From Ailanthus altissimus (taxonomy: Eukaryota; Streptophyta; Magnoliopsida; Sapindales; Simaroubaceae): a DNA stretch of 64,000 nucleotides. Where the stretch lies: assembly GCA_946807835.1 (NCBI GenBank), contig OX327704.1, positions 1,364,001 through 1,428,000 of the forward strand, read 5' to 3'. The position numbers and the translations under genes are program-made. Below are positions 23,096 to 35,550 of the stretch, in pieces (the stretch's first letter is position 1; each line of letters opens with the position of its first letter). A model generated the notes under the pieces. That model was given only the letters and a program-made list of their open reading frames with translations, did not search any database and was not told the origin of the DNA.

Positions 23096-25023
23096 GAATC
23101 TAAGCTAAAAGTTTGTCTAGTTGTTGGTTATCCTAAAGGAACAAGAAGAAGTATTTTCTATAGTTATCAAGATAAGAAAGTCTTTCTTGAAGAAGACTAT
23201 ATGAAAGACTTTAATCTTAGGAATAAGATAATTCTTAATGAATTATCTGGAAACTCTAATATTGTACCTAATAGAGTCGATGAGTTATTTCTTAATCCAG
23301 ATCATAATAACCAACTAGAGCCAGTTGCAGAACATCAACTATTAGTACTTTGTCATAGTGGGAGAATTATTAGACGTCTAATTAGGTACATGTTAATTAA
23401 AGAATCCTTTAGGTAGTCTTTAATGAGTAAGAATTAGATCTCACTAGCTATGATGAAGTAATGATTGATAAAGATGTAAACCATTGGTATAAAACTACGA
23501 AATCAAAAATGAATTCTATGTATTCTAATAATGTTTGAAAAATTGTAGAGAAGTCTGAAAGGATAAGACACATGGGGTATAAATAAGCCTACAAGGGAAA
23601 AAGAGGGGTAGATGAAAAAGTGAAAACCTTCAAAGTTAGGCTTATTGCTAAATGGTACACTCAGAAAGAAGGTATTGATTATGAATAGACCTTTTCGCTG
23701 ATAGTCATGCTTAAGTCTATTAGAATTTACTTATCCATTGCAGTAAATCTTAATTATGAGATTTAACAAATAGATGTTAAGACTACCCTTATTAATAGAA
23801 ATCTTAAAGAATGTATTTATATGATACAACCAGATGGTTTTATAACTACAGGCAAAAAACATATAGTTTGTAAACTATAAAAATCTATCTATAAGCTTAA
23901 ACAAGTTTTTAGATTATGGAATATCATATTTGATCAGGAAATCAAATTTTTTGGTTTTGGCCAAAATTCTGATGAACCTTATGTTTACAAGAAGATAGAT
24001 AGGCAGTCTATAATTTTTCTAGTCATGTATTAAGATGATATACTACTTATTAAAAATAATGTATGAGCGTTATCATCAGATAAAATATAGTTATCTAACC
24101 ATTTGATATGAATGATCTAAGAGAAGTCAGTAATATCATTGAGATCAAAGTATTAAGGGATCTCAAATGAAGGATGTTAAGCTGATTTTAAACTAAGTAT
24201 ATTAACAAAATTCTGACCAAGTTTGCCATGCATAATTCTAAAAGGGATTGTTTATTTTTAGATATAGAATTGATCTATCTAGATATCAATTTTCTTAGAC
24301 AACTAAAGAGAAAAATTGGATGAGAGGTATTCCTTATACATTAGCAGTGGGAAGTCTTATGTATATAATGCCATATACTAGACAAGATATTTGTTATGTA
24401 GTTCTAATGATCAATTGATATCAATCTACTCTAGGACTAGAACATTAGACTACAGTAAAGCATATATTCTAGTACCTTTGGAGAACAGAAGATTGTATAC
24501 TTGTATATTCCAGTGAGGATCTTATACGTATTGGGTATATAGATTCAAAATTCCAATAACATAAGATACCCAGATCTTTCTCATGATATGTGTTCACTTT
24601 AAGTAGTGAAGCTATAAGTTGAAGAAGTGTAAAGCAATCATGTATTGTAGAATCTATCATAGAAGCTACATATATTGTTGTATCTGAAGCTACAAAATAG
24701 GCTATATAGCTCCGAAAGTTCCTAGTAGAGTTAAGATGGTAGTTAATGCTTAGATGTCTGTTGTTCTTTATTGAGATAACAGTAGGGTAGTAACATAGTC
24801 TAAGAAACCAAATATCATAAGAGAAGAAAAACACATTAAGAGTAAATAACATTTAGTAAGGGAGTTGCATGCAAAATGGTAAGGTCATGGTATCTAAGAT
24901 TGTGTAAGCGGATAATTAGTAGATCCTTTCACCTAAATCATTACTAGTAAAGAGTTTTAAAACTCATATGAATAATAAAGGCGCTAAATAGTTACTCGAC
25001 ATGCTATAAGGCAAGTAGGAGAT
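23096..25023 (+). pseudogene. Old copia pol, right part (integrase end, RT, RNase H)
   Basis: Continues the split pol frame of 16540-16696. VGYPKGT and FLEEDYM (integrase end) occur at about 23110-23210. RT remnants follow from about 23560 (FKVRLIAKW.TQKEGIDYE, then IYMIQPDGF and a YKLKQ motif). The RT catalytic region near 24030 reads V.Y.DDILL with a stop. RNase H remnants follow at about 24560-24900. Stops are frequent, so this is the most decayed pol in the nest. It ends at a polypurine-like AAGTAGGAGAT before the 3' LTR. Confidence 0.82.
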
Positions 25024-25600
25024 TGTTAAACATATAATGTTATTTATGCCCTTAAAGTATATGAAATAATATTTTATTAGATTAAAAAAGTTCATTCATA
25101 TATATAATTGAGAATATATTGATGAGCTCATATTTATAAAGTATATGATCTATATATTAGACATATGATACTAATACAGAGGGTATAGATCACAGGTTCT
25201 ATATAAATTAAATCTAGTTCATAGCTATTAATGAAAATGACATTTCATTATATAAGGTTGTAGTTGTTTTGCTTCTTGTAGTGAATGGTTTGCTTTAATC
25301 TTTGAAGTGGAGACTTCAAGTAAAAAAAAACTAGGTGTATATATTACATTGAATGTGACTAATATAAATTTCGATTTGGTTAACTAAATATCGTAGATCT
25401 TAATTCACAATAACTTTAATAAGCTTAATTGATCTTAATCACGAGCAGGTAATGAACTTATATTTATGCATTGAATCTTTTGAGTTATCATAGAGTAAGA
25501 TCCATATAAATAGTCAAAACCTCGATACATGCCTTAAAATAGAATTATTTTTCTTCTTAGATGAAGCAAACGAGAATATCTTATATAAAATTTTTGTTTA
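25024..25600 (+). repeat. Probable 3' LTR of the old plus-strand copia; end not resolved
   Basis: TGTTAAACATATAATG starts directly after the polypurine-like tract at 25024, as a copia 3' LTR would. No second LTR copy survives in the window, so the right boundary cannot be set; 25600 is a guess. No gene is present. Confidence 0.5.
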
Positions 25601-26959
25601 CCTTTACAAGACCATCCAATAAAATCATGTTATTTTTATTTTTTTGGAAAAATTAAATGCGTTATTAAACTAGCTAAAGGAAAGAGTACTTAAATCTTCA
25701 CTAACAAAGTATTAATATGGTTTGGCACTTATCAAATAAAATCATAATCTAAACTTAAAAGTAAATTTTGCTTGTTAGTAAGTTACTACATTTTTTGATC
25801 GGATACTTTTTAATGTAGCTGGTATTGTTCAAACAATAAAAGGGTATTTTTGTCCAAGAGTAGTTTGTTTGGCTAAAAAGTTATAAAATTGAAATAACTG
25901 ACTAAAATACTTAAGACCTCCTCAAATTTAGTTATTTTAAGAAATTTTCCATCTATTTTTCTTTTTGAGTACCCATTTTTTTTGAGATCTTATTTTCCAA
26001 AATTTTCTATTATAGCAAAATTAGGGGTTTTTTTTAATAATTTTTGTAGACAAATTTTTTACTATCAAGTATGAAAAAAGTTTAGTTGAACACAACGAAG
26101 ACCTTTTTTTTATATACACTTTATAGTTGGTATTATATCAATCAACTATATTATTGATATTATATCAGATTTACTTAAGAGTAAGTGGAATTTTCGTTCC
26201 TATCTCAATTTAATCTGACTTGTCCTAAAATTTTAAGACGAAATAGATATATATATTTGGGACCCATTCAAGACACAAAATTATGTCTCGAATGGATTGG
26301 ATTGGATTCAAAAAAAATTTGAACGAGTTTAAGAATTTCCTAATTTTTTTTTATCATATTGCATTTATTTTTGCAAAGTTGTTGACTTGTTGTATCTTGA
26401 ATTCTCATCACAACTTATTTCTCCACCCACTTGCAAGAACAATTAATATTATTTTCAATTACAAAAAATTATATTAACTTTTTATTTCTCTCTCGATGCT
26501 CTCTTATTATTAACTATCTTAAACATATCATTTTATTGTCAATAGCTACATACTGTTGTATTGGAATTTTATCTCATTATTATATCAAATGATTTTTTTT
26601 TCAATTAAGTTTAATATAAAAACTGTCTCTTAGAGGAATCGTCATTCTTTTTATGAGATTACGTTAAAGTGAAGAACCTAATATCTTTACGCAGCGAAAT
26701 AATATAGATATCAAGTAAAAAAAATCTAGACAAGTTTTTATTAGTCTCACTTACGTGAAATATGGATCCAAAGTCAGATAAATCCCCCGTCTTGCAGATA
26801 AAAATTTAAAAAATAAAAAAAATAAATTAAAAACAAAAATATGGGGGCTCAAACTCAAGATCTTGACTTTGATACCATATTAGTTTACCACTTAACTTAA
26901 AAAGCTTAAATTGATAGGTAAATACCTAAATATTAATATTAAAACAAGTATTTAATAAA
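25601..26959. other. AT-rich DNA without a recognised gene
   Basis: No coding region or transposon ends are seen. On the minus strand at about 26925-26845 a segment resembles the common plant repeat around an initiator-tRNA-like site (GATACCAT on the plus strand, with a TCAAACTCAAG tract beside it), either a decayed LTR/primer junction or a tRNA-related SINE. The small plus frame at 26283-26477 has no family features. Confidence 0.45.
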
Positions 26960-28002
26960 TTTAATAGAAACAAATCTTGTTGTCAATAACTAACACAAGT
27001 TATCTTCTAAAGATAAGCTCTAAATTAGTTCTGTAGTTTACAATAATTATAATACAAATTGAGTAACACCATATAAACAAAAAGGAAAAATCAAGTCCAA
27101 AGTCATGATGAATTGCCAAATTTAAAATACATATAATTTAATATTTTCCAAATTCGTCCAAATGCATAATTAACATTCACTCAAATGACATTTCTAATTT
27201 CTTAAGCACATCTGTTTCAATAAAATTTTGTGTGCATATTTTTTTAGGAAAATCATCATTTTTATTAGTTGATAATATTAATTAATTGAAATTTTTTTCA
27301 AAGGTTTTAAATGGGAGTAAGAAATTTCACCTATTAATATTACTTCTTACCCCTTAAATCTTATTTGAACTCGGGTGGTTGCAGGTGCATTGCACTTCGA
27401 TGACAACTTGAACTACGACCTGAATGTTAAAAAAATTACAATTTAATTCTTAAAATTTTGTTAAAATATTCAATTAGTTTATATCATATTTTATTTAGTC
27501 TTTGTTGATAAAAAAATAATGTTTGAAGTGTACTTTTAAGATAGTAAAATAAATTGATATGTCTAATAATTATAAATTATTACATATTTAATTAAATTTA
27601 TCTAATATCCTAAAAATTGTTTTGTAGATTTTTTATTTATAAAAACATACTAATTGACATATTGTAAAAAGTATAATGGCTTACCGAATAATTTAAACAA
27701 ATATATGCTATTAAATTAATATTTTTTTAATAAAATTTTTAAGACGATGCATGCATTATTTCTTTTTTGAGGCAAATATCACATATTAATTGGAAACATC
27801 TTCAAGTACAAATTGATTCACAATACTGGGGCCGGGCCATACCATATACAATTATAATACTACTTCATCAGAGCTAACTTGGCCAAACTATGTGCCACTC
27901 TATTGGCAACCCTTGGGCTATACAAAATATTATATGTAGAGAATTGATTCATATAAACCAACACATCATGATATACAAGTTCTATTTCTATTAAGGGATG
28001 TA
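26960..28002 (+). repeat. Diverged duplicate of 14230-14900 and 16345-16530
   Basis: 26960-27790 follows 14230-14900 with indels (shared AATACAAATTG, TGCATAATTAAC and TTTTGTGTGCATATTTTTT landmarks). 27808-28000 follows 16345-16530 (shared AATACTACTTCA and TAGAGAATTGATTC). The same order in both places shows one older duplicated block, now separated by the copia nest. No gene. Confidence 0.7.
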
Positions 28003-28186
28003 TTTTAGCGTGGATTAAGCATGTCAAAATTCAGATTCAAAACTGGATTTATTTAAGTTTTGTTCAATTTAGAATCTAATTTTTTCAATAAACTCAAAAC
28101 TTAAAATTTACTTAAATGTTTTTTGGATTGGGTTGAATTCGACTTAAACCCAAGTTGAATTCGAGTAATTTGAATCCGAGTTTAAG
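28003..28186 (+). mobile_element. MITE-like repeat, left half (split by the Ty3 element)
   Basis: Starts AGGGATG and continues after the Ty3 insertion at 38124-38452, which ends in ATCCCT. The composite of about 500 bp matches the uninterrupted copy at 50645-51114, including GGATTC, AAACCC and GAGATAAATT landmarks. Ends of the type GGGATGGTAA look like short terminal inverted repeats. No transposase is encoded, so this is a non-autonomous element by inference. Confidence 0.55.
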
Positions 28187-28191
28187 CTCGA

Positions 28192-30760
28192 TGTAATACC
28201 TCAAAATTTTATTTATTTAGATTGAATTTATTAATCAAAAGAAATGGCAAAATTTTGATTGGTTGAAAAAGTGTAGAATGGTATAAGTGTTTGCATGAAA
28301 TTAAATCCTATGCTATTAAGATTTTTTCAACATTTGGACCAATGAAATTTTACCAACATTTTTAAATGTAATTTACTAAAATTAGTTAGATTTAAACTAT
28401 ATTGTTTTTAGTTTAGTTATGAGTAGTTCTTAAAATGTTTGGACTAATCAAATGCCACCATTTCTAACCAATAGTATTTTTGTAATTTTGGATTTAATTG
28501 GGGTATTTTTAGAAAGAAAAATGAAGGCTATAAAAGATGGAATAGTATTGAAAAATTAGACAATTCTAAACCCTTTGGCTGTCCCCTCTTTTGCATTTTC
28601 TCTCTATTTTTCTCTATCCCCTTTTAAATTCAAAAGTTATCAATACTTCTATTAGTAAATTAAGCCTCTAAACCCTTAATTAAACCCTTCTTCATCAAGT
28701 TTCAAGGATCAATTTCAAGGATCAATTTCAAGGTAGAAGGTGTTATTAAAGGTGAGTTGATACTAAAAATTCTATTGAATATGGATTTGGGGTTTTAAGG
28801 GTTAATAGATAAAATAGCCATGTAGAATTAGGGAATTGTGCATTTAATTTGGTAAATTGAAAATTTATTCACTATTTGTGTATTTTGGCATATTAAGGTG
28901 AAAGCTTGGCCAAGGATAGCCAAAGGAAGGAGAAGGAGAAAAAGTGAGTCACAAGTATAGGAATTAAGCTTATAAGGTTGGTGTACACTTTAGTTTGAAA
29001 CTTAAATTATTACTTTAAGAAATTTAGTGTATATTTATGTGTTTTAATAATATGATGGATGAGTATGTTGAACTATGACATTGAATTGATAATTGTATTG
29101 TTTCTAGATGTATTAAATATGTTTTGAGCATTGGATATTAATTGGTGGTCAAAATTGAAAAGAAAAGAAAAATTGGGCATAAATATGAATTTTGAGAAAA
29201 ATAAGACTTATATGAAAAAATTTGGACTAATTTGTAAACATCTGAAAATTTTAGGTCTTTATGCGAATTACTATAAAATTAGAACTTATATATGACCTTT
29301 TGAAGAAATTAGGGCCTAATTACAAATTTTTGAAACAATTGGGTCTATAAGTAAAAAATTAGAAAATTTTAGGCTGAATTGCTAAATCTGAAAATTTTAG
29401 AACTTATTTGGGTATTTTTAAATATTCTAGACCTATATGAAAACTTTTGAAATATTTGGGCTTATATGTAAAATTAAAAAAAAAATTTGGCATAAAGGTA
29501 AATTGTGAAAATTTTTGGGCCTACTTGTAATAATGAAAAAATATTTGTGTCTAAATATGAATAATTAGAAATTTTGAGTAAATGTGAATCATTATAATAA
29601 TTTAGTTTAATAATAATAATAATAAATTTGTATTAAAAAGTTTTTAAAGGAAAATAATATATTAATAATATTATTGAGACGCCATACGTAAACCTAAACA
29701 TTGATAAGGAAGGATTAGTAGTTGGCATGTCAATAGGGTATTATAGCAGTATTGTGCTGTTTGTTTGTCTGATGACACTGCTCTGTGTATCTAATCTATT
29801 ATCTGTTTCGATCGGTTTTGTATCCGATAGGTAGTCACTGAGTGGCCAATGCTTGATCACTAGGTGATATCTGTTAACCCATTAGCAAATCCATGGTATC
29901 GTGTCAGTGTTTATTTTGAGTGTCTACTTGGATTATTTGTAATTTATTAAATATTTACTAAATGGATTGATTAATTATAATATACTATGTGAAAATGAGA
30001 AATTGAATAATGTCTTGATTTAATGAATTAATTAAATGATAATTTTTTATTTATTATGATATATGACAAAATTGGTTATTATAAAAAATTTCATTATTTA
30101 TATATATGGTTTATTTGTAAAAAAAAAACAGGTAATAAAATTTATTATATTGTTTCAACTTTTTTGCACACCCACCAAGCCGTTGTGTTTAGCGCGTTGA
30201 ATTTACCATGCGCAGGTAATAGAGTTGTCGTCCCTAAAGACTGAAGACTGAATTTTTCTACAGCAACTCAGAGTTGCTCACATCTCCGCTCTATATATAA
30301 TTATATTTGGTAGATATTTTGTTTGTCTATAAACTGTTGTATATTATATTATAGACTTTAATTGTATGTACGTGTATATATATATTTCTTCAGAACTATC
30401 TTCTTTAAAATCATGAAGATATATGATATTTGTTTTGATAATATGTTGGATTTAAAATAGTTTGGTAAAGGTTTGATGTATTTAGATTGCAATATGAGTT
30501 GTGGATATTTGTTGAAAAATGGAAGTTGGTTGAATTGATATTGAAATTTAGGAGTATTTTCTTTTATTACAAGTAGTGTAAAGTTCAATTTTTACGGGAG
30601 ACTCTGCCAATTGTTTCTCTGTAAATTTTTATAAAAAAGAATAAATTTAAATGTGTTTTTGATAAGTTTAAAAATTTATTTATTATTATTTGTGTTTGAT
30701 GCTATTGTAGCATCCTCTGATCTCGTGTCTCGATCAGAGGTAAGTGAGGAGGGTGTTACA
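28192..30760 (+). repeat. 5' LTR of the Tekay-like element
   Basis: A 2,569 bp LTR from TGTAATACC to GTGTTACA. It contains a region of short degenerate repeats (about 29150-29580) in which AAAATTtgGGC...TATATG-like phrases recur, a (TAA)n tract near 29610-29630, and a stretch near 29690-29900 that is less AT-rich. Open frames here (for example 30056-30244) have no family features. Confidence 0.9.
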
Positions 30761-30767
30761 TTTTTTG

Positions 30768-30779
30768 TGGTATCAGAGC
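30768..30779 (+). promoter_or_regulatory. Primer-binding site of the Tekay-like element
   Basis: TGGTATCAGAGC lies seven bases after the LTR end, complementary to initiator methionine tRNA. A (TA)n(TG)n microsatellite follows at about 30841-30884 in the leader. Confidence 0.88.
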
Positions 30780-30954
30780 CCAGGTTTAGGCGTTCCTAAA
30801 CCTAGATGTGTGTAGCATTTTCCGTTTGCATGCATTTAACTATATATATATATATATATGTGTGTGTGTATGTGTGTGTGTGTATTCATAAGAGGATGTG
30901 ACTTTGACCTGCAGAATTCTCTTATGTCTTATATAAGATAAGAAATAAAACCCT

Positions 30955-31980
30955 CTGACATTCGAAAAGCCGAGCATGCTGATAGGAGTGTTGGTGATAG
31001 TCCAATTAGTGTAGCTGGGGGTGTATCACGTGGGTCTTCAAGCCCAAGGATGCCTGCATAGGCTGGACAAGGCCAGCAATGGTTTATGCAGTAAATGGCC
31101 GAGATCTTTCAACATTTAACCTGAGCTGCACCTCTGAAATCAGTAATAGAGAGGTTGGTGAAATATCGACCCACTGATTTTCATGGAAGACGAGATGAGG
31201 ATGCATTCGTTACTGAGTATTGGTTTGAGCGCACACAAATAATTTTACAACAGCTTCATTACACATTAGAGGAAAGCTTGGAGTGTGCAATTTCTCTCTT
31301 ATTGGAAGATGCCTACCAATGGTGGACCTCAGTATCACAGATTGTACGGCCTGAGGAACGGACCTTGGATTTCCTTCAGAAAGAATTTCAAAGGAAATAC
31401 ATTGGCCATATTTATATTGATAATATGAAGAGAGAATTTATTAATCTAAAACAGCGACAGATGACTGTTTCTGAATACGAGCGAGAATTTATAAGGCTAA
31501 GTAAGTATGCTCTAGAGATTGTGGCTTCGGAGGCAGACAGATGTAGGCGTTTTGAAGATGGCCTGAATGATTACATACGGCTTTAGATTACAGCGCTTCA
31601 GATCAAAGAATTTCAAAGACTAGTTCCTACAGCACTTAATGTAGAAAAGGGTAAAGAAAGAGGAACAGGCCAGAAAAGATAAGAGCCAGCTAAAAAGAGG
31701 TCTAGGACAATCTAGTGCGTCTCAACAATCGAGTAAGAAATTTAAGGGACCTCAGACTAGTGGCCAGCCGTACGTGCTGAGGCAGGGATAGGGATCCTCT
31801 GTTAAGTCAGAACATTCGACAGCTTCTGTGACTAGTAGCCCAAGGAGCATAACGAAAGCACCAGCCCCTATATGTGAGCATTGTGGTAGAAAGCATTTGG
31901 GGGAATGCTGGAGGTTGACATGAGCGTTCTTTAAATGTGGATCACATAATCATTTTTTGAAAGATTGCCCGAGAAACTAG
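30955..31980 (+). pseudogene. Gag of the Tekay-like element, broken
   Basis: The open stretch 31155-31586 (about 143 residues) is the Retrotrans_gag core: FHGRRDEDAFVTEYW, then YQWWTSV, FQRKYIG and YEREFIRLSKYA. After a stop at 31584 the frame continues to two zinc-binding motifs at about 31870-31970: CEHCGRKHLGEC, and a second one (FKCGSHNHFLKDC) preceded by a stop. Upstream, from about 30955, the likely N-terminal frame is also interrupted. The protein would have formed the particle and bound element RNA. Confidence 0.85.
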
Positions 31981-32079
31981 GTTAATTCTATTCTGCCAAC
32001 TGAGAGATCAACTACTACTGGTCAGAAAGGAAAAAGGCCCAGCCAGACAGATGTAGCAGGAGGCATTCAAAAACAAGTA

Positions 32080-33540
32080 CCTGCACCAGTGGAAAGACAA
32101 GATACTCGGACCCCAGCACGTACTTATGCCATCAGGGCTCAAGAGGAGCATGAAGCACCTAATGTTATCGTGGACACAGTTTCTATCTTTAACACCTTAG
32201 TTCTTGCATTGATATATTCAAGGTCCATTCATTCATATATTTGTACTACCATCCCTAGGAAGATAAACATATAGGCTAACATGACTGAACAAGAGCTATT
32301 AGTTAGTAATCCCTTAGGTCATAATGTGATCATGAATAAGGTATATTGAGGACGTCCAATCCAGATACAAGGGTATAAATTTTTTGGTGATTTAATGGAA
32401 TTTCCTTTTCAGGACTTTGATGTGATTTTAGGTATAGATTAGTTATCACAACACCGAGTTGTAGTTGATTCTCGTCTAAAAAGAATCACTCTTTAGACTG
32501 TAGATAAAAAGGAGATAACTATGGTGGGAGAAAGGGAAGGTTATCTCGTTAATGTCATTTCAGCCACTATTACTAAAAGATTAATCAAGAAATGGTGTGA
32601 ATCTTATTTGACACACATAGTTGATTTAAGGAGAGATGGATCTAGTCTTCAGGATATACCTATTGCGTGTGACTTTCTAGATGTATTTTTGGATGATTTA
32701 CTTGGCTTACCACCAGAGAGAGAAGTAGAATTTGTTATTAATGTTGTGCCAATACTACCCCAATATCTATTCCTCCTTACAGAATGGCACCTGCAGAGCT
32801 AAAGGAATTGAAGATACAATTGCAAGAGTTACTTGACTAGAGATTTATACGACCCAATGTATCTCCATGAGGTGCACCCATATTGTTTGTGAAACAGAAG
32901 GATGGGTCACTTAGACTATGTGTGGATTATAAACAGTTGAACAAGGTCACGGTCAAGAATAAATATCCCTTGCCTAAAATTAATGATTTGTTTGACCAAT
33001 TGAGAGGAGCTAGTGTCTTTCTAAGATAGATTTGAGATCAGGGTATCATCAGTTAAGAGTGAAAGAGTTTGACATTTTGAAGACAACTTTTCAAACTCGA
33101 TACAAACATTATAAGTTTGTTGTAATGCCATTTGGGCTAATGAATGTACTTGTAGTCTTTATGGATTTGATGAACCGTATTTTTCATCCGTACCTTAATC
33201 AGTTCGTAGTGGTGTTTATTGATGATATTCTAATTTACTCTAAGACCCTAGAAGAGCATAATAACTATCTTTGGACTGTATTGTAAACTCTAAGAAAGCA
33301 GAAGCTATATGCTAAGTTAAGTAAATGTGAATTTTGGTTGAATAAGATTTCTTTTCTATGGCATATTGTGTCTTCTAAAGGTATTAGAACTAATCCTAAG
33401 AAGATAGAAGCAATCTTGAAGTGGAAGCCACCAAGGAAGGTTAAGGAAGTCAAGAGCTTTCTCAACTTAGCTGGTTATTACAGACGATTTGTGAAAGGGT
33501 TCTCCTCAATAGCAGCTTCATTGACTAAGTTACTCTAGAA
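32080..33540 (+). pseudogene. Protease and RT of the Tekay-like element, broken
   Basis: The protease site at about 32200-32240 reads LIYSRSIHSYI where LFDSGATHSFI is usual: the catalytic Asp and Gly are gone. FDVILGID follows before a stop. RT begins after ALP-like residues at 32660-32720 (DVFLDDLLGLPPEREVEF), shifts frame near 32770, and continues with [24 protein letters not shown], the VVMPFGL motif and the catalytic FIDDILIYS (33032-33286). The thumb and connection region follow at 33338-33538. At least one frameshift and several stops are present. Confidence 0.9.
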
Positions 33541-35520
33541 GAATGTTAAGTTTGAGTGGAATGAGGAGTGTCAAGCAAGTTTTGAGAAGTTTAAGGCATT
33601 ATTGGTTGAAGCTCCAGTTCTAACTCAGCCAATGTTTGGAAAGAATTTTGTAATCTACATTGATGTCTCACATAATGGCATTGGCTGTGTACTGATGTAA
33701 GAAGGAAATATGGTTGCTTATGCTTTCAGACAGCTCAAGACCCACGAGAAAAATTATCCGACATATGATCTGGAACTAGCAGCCATAGTATTTGCTTTGA
33801 AGATATGAATACATTACCTGTATAGGGAAAGATGTTATATTTATACTGATCATAAGAGTCTTAAGTATTTACCTACTCAGAAATAGCTTAATTTGTGACA
33901 GAGAAGATGGATAAAGTTGCTGAAGGATTATGATTATGTCATTGACTATCATCCGAGAAAAGCGAATGTAGTAGTTGATAGTTTAAGTAGAGAATCCTTG
34001 GTTGCGTTAAGGGCTTTGAATGCTTTTCTAAAGATGGCAACTGATGGTGTAATAATAACAAAATTGAAAGTCTAGCCTAGTTTGATCCATCAGATATGAG
34101 AAAAGTAGAAACAAGATTAAAAGTTGATGATCATTCATAGGCAAGTCCAAGAGGAGAAGGAAATCGATTTTATAATAAAAATGGATAACTGTTTATACTT
34201 TAGAGAAAGACTATGCATGCCTCAAGATGATGAATTGAAGAAGACTATTCTGAATGAAGCATATAGTAGTTTTTATGCTATGCACCCAGGTAGCACAAAA
34301 ATGTACCAAGATGTGAAGACTCATTACTAGTGGCTTGTTATGAAGAGGGATATAATAGATTATATGACTAAGTGTATGATGTGTCAACAAGTAAAATCTG
34401 AGCATCAGGTTCCATCGGGTTTACTACAGCCTATCTCAATACCGAAATAGATGTGGGACCATATTACTATAGATTTTGTTACTAGTCTACCTCTCACTCA
34501 GAGCAGACATAATGACATTTGGGTGATTGTAGGCAGGTTGACTAAGTCAATACATTTCCTACTAGTCAGGACTGACTACTCCTTGGATAAACTGGCAGAA
34601 TTTATATATTAAAGAGATAGTCAGGTTACATGGTGTGCCTGCATCCATTATATTAGATAGAGATCCATGGTTTACATCCATATTTTGGAAGAAATTACAG
34701 GAATTCTTGGGTATATGATTTAATTTTAGTACGTCTTTTCATCTATTGACAGATGGACAATCAAATAGGGTAATTTAGGTGCTTGAAGATATGCTCAGAA
34801 GCTGTGTTATTGACTTTGAAGGAAGTTGGGATGACCATATTCCATTAATAGAATTTGCTTATAATAATAGCTATCAGTTAAGCATCGTCATGGCACCTTA
34901 TGAAGCACTGTATGGAAGGAGATGCACGACACCTTTATGCTGGACAGAACTTAGCAAGAATAAGCTAGTAGGTTTAGATTTGATAAGACAAACTGAAGAT
35001 AAGGTGAAGATGATCAAGAAAAGACTAGAAGCTGCAACTTCACAACAGAAAGCTTATGCAGACCTGAAAAGGAAAGATATTGAGTATAAAGTTGAGGATA
35101 AAGTCTTTTTAAAGGTATCTCTATGGAAGAAAGTATTGAGATTTGGGAAGAAAGATAAGTTAAGCCTTAGGTTTATCAGTCCATATAAGATTATTGAGCG
35201 TGTGGGTCCTGTAGCTTACAGACTAGCTTTACCACCTGGATTAGAGAAGATACATAATGTGTTTCATGTATCTATGCTGAAGAGATATCGATCAGATCCT
35301 TCTCACGTTATCGCAGCTGAGAGCATTGATGTGCAACCTGATTTTACATATTAAGAGGAACCGGTGAAGATATTGGATTGAGAAATCAAGGAGTTGCGGA
35401 ATAAAATGGTTCTATTAGTTAAGGTATTATAGAGCAATCATAAGATTGAAGAGGCTACCTAGGAAAGTGAGAAAATAATGCGACAACAATACCCGCATTT
35501 GTTTGGATTAGGTATATTTT
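33541..35520 (+). pseudogene. RNase H, integrase and chromodomain of the Tekay-like element, broken
   Basis: RNase H follows at about 33560-33890: FEWNEECQASFEKFK, a changed YIDVSHNGIGC in place of YTDAS, and YTDHKSLKYL. The integrase HHCC domain is at about 34240-34400 (HPGSTKMYQDV ... CMMCQQVK), and its DDE core follows with TIDFV and a frameshift near 34610. 34779-35354 (191 residues) carries FAYNNSYQ, YGRRC and FHVSMLKRY. Past the stop at 35352, a chromodomain-like tail reads VKILD, NHKIEEAT and E...YPHLF, with two Trp codons turned to stops. Chromodomains direct such elements to heterochromatin. Confidence 0.9.
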
Positions 35521-35550
35521 GAGGACGAAATTTCTTAAGAGGAGAAGAAT

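Noticed and set aside
24469..24852. Minus-strand frame of 127 codons
   Set aside because: It lies opposite the degenerate copia RNase H region and has no family motifs.
30841..30884. (TA)n(TG)n tract as a possible CRISPR or satellite array
   Set aside because: It is a simple dinucleotide microsatellite in the leader of the Ty3 element. There are no repeat-spacer units anywhere in the window.
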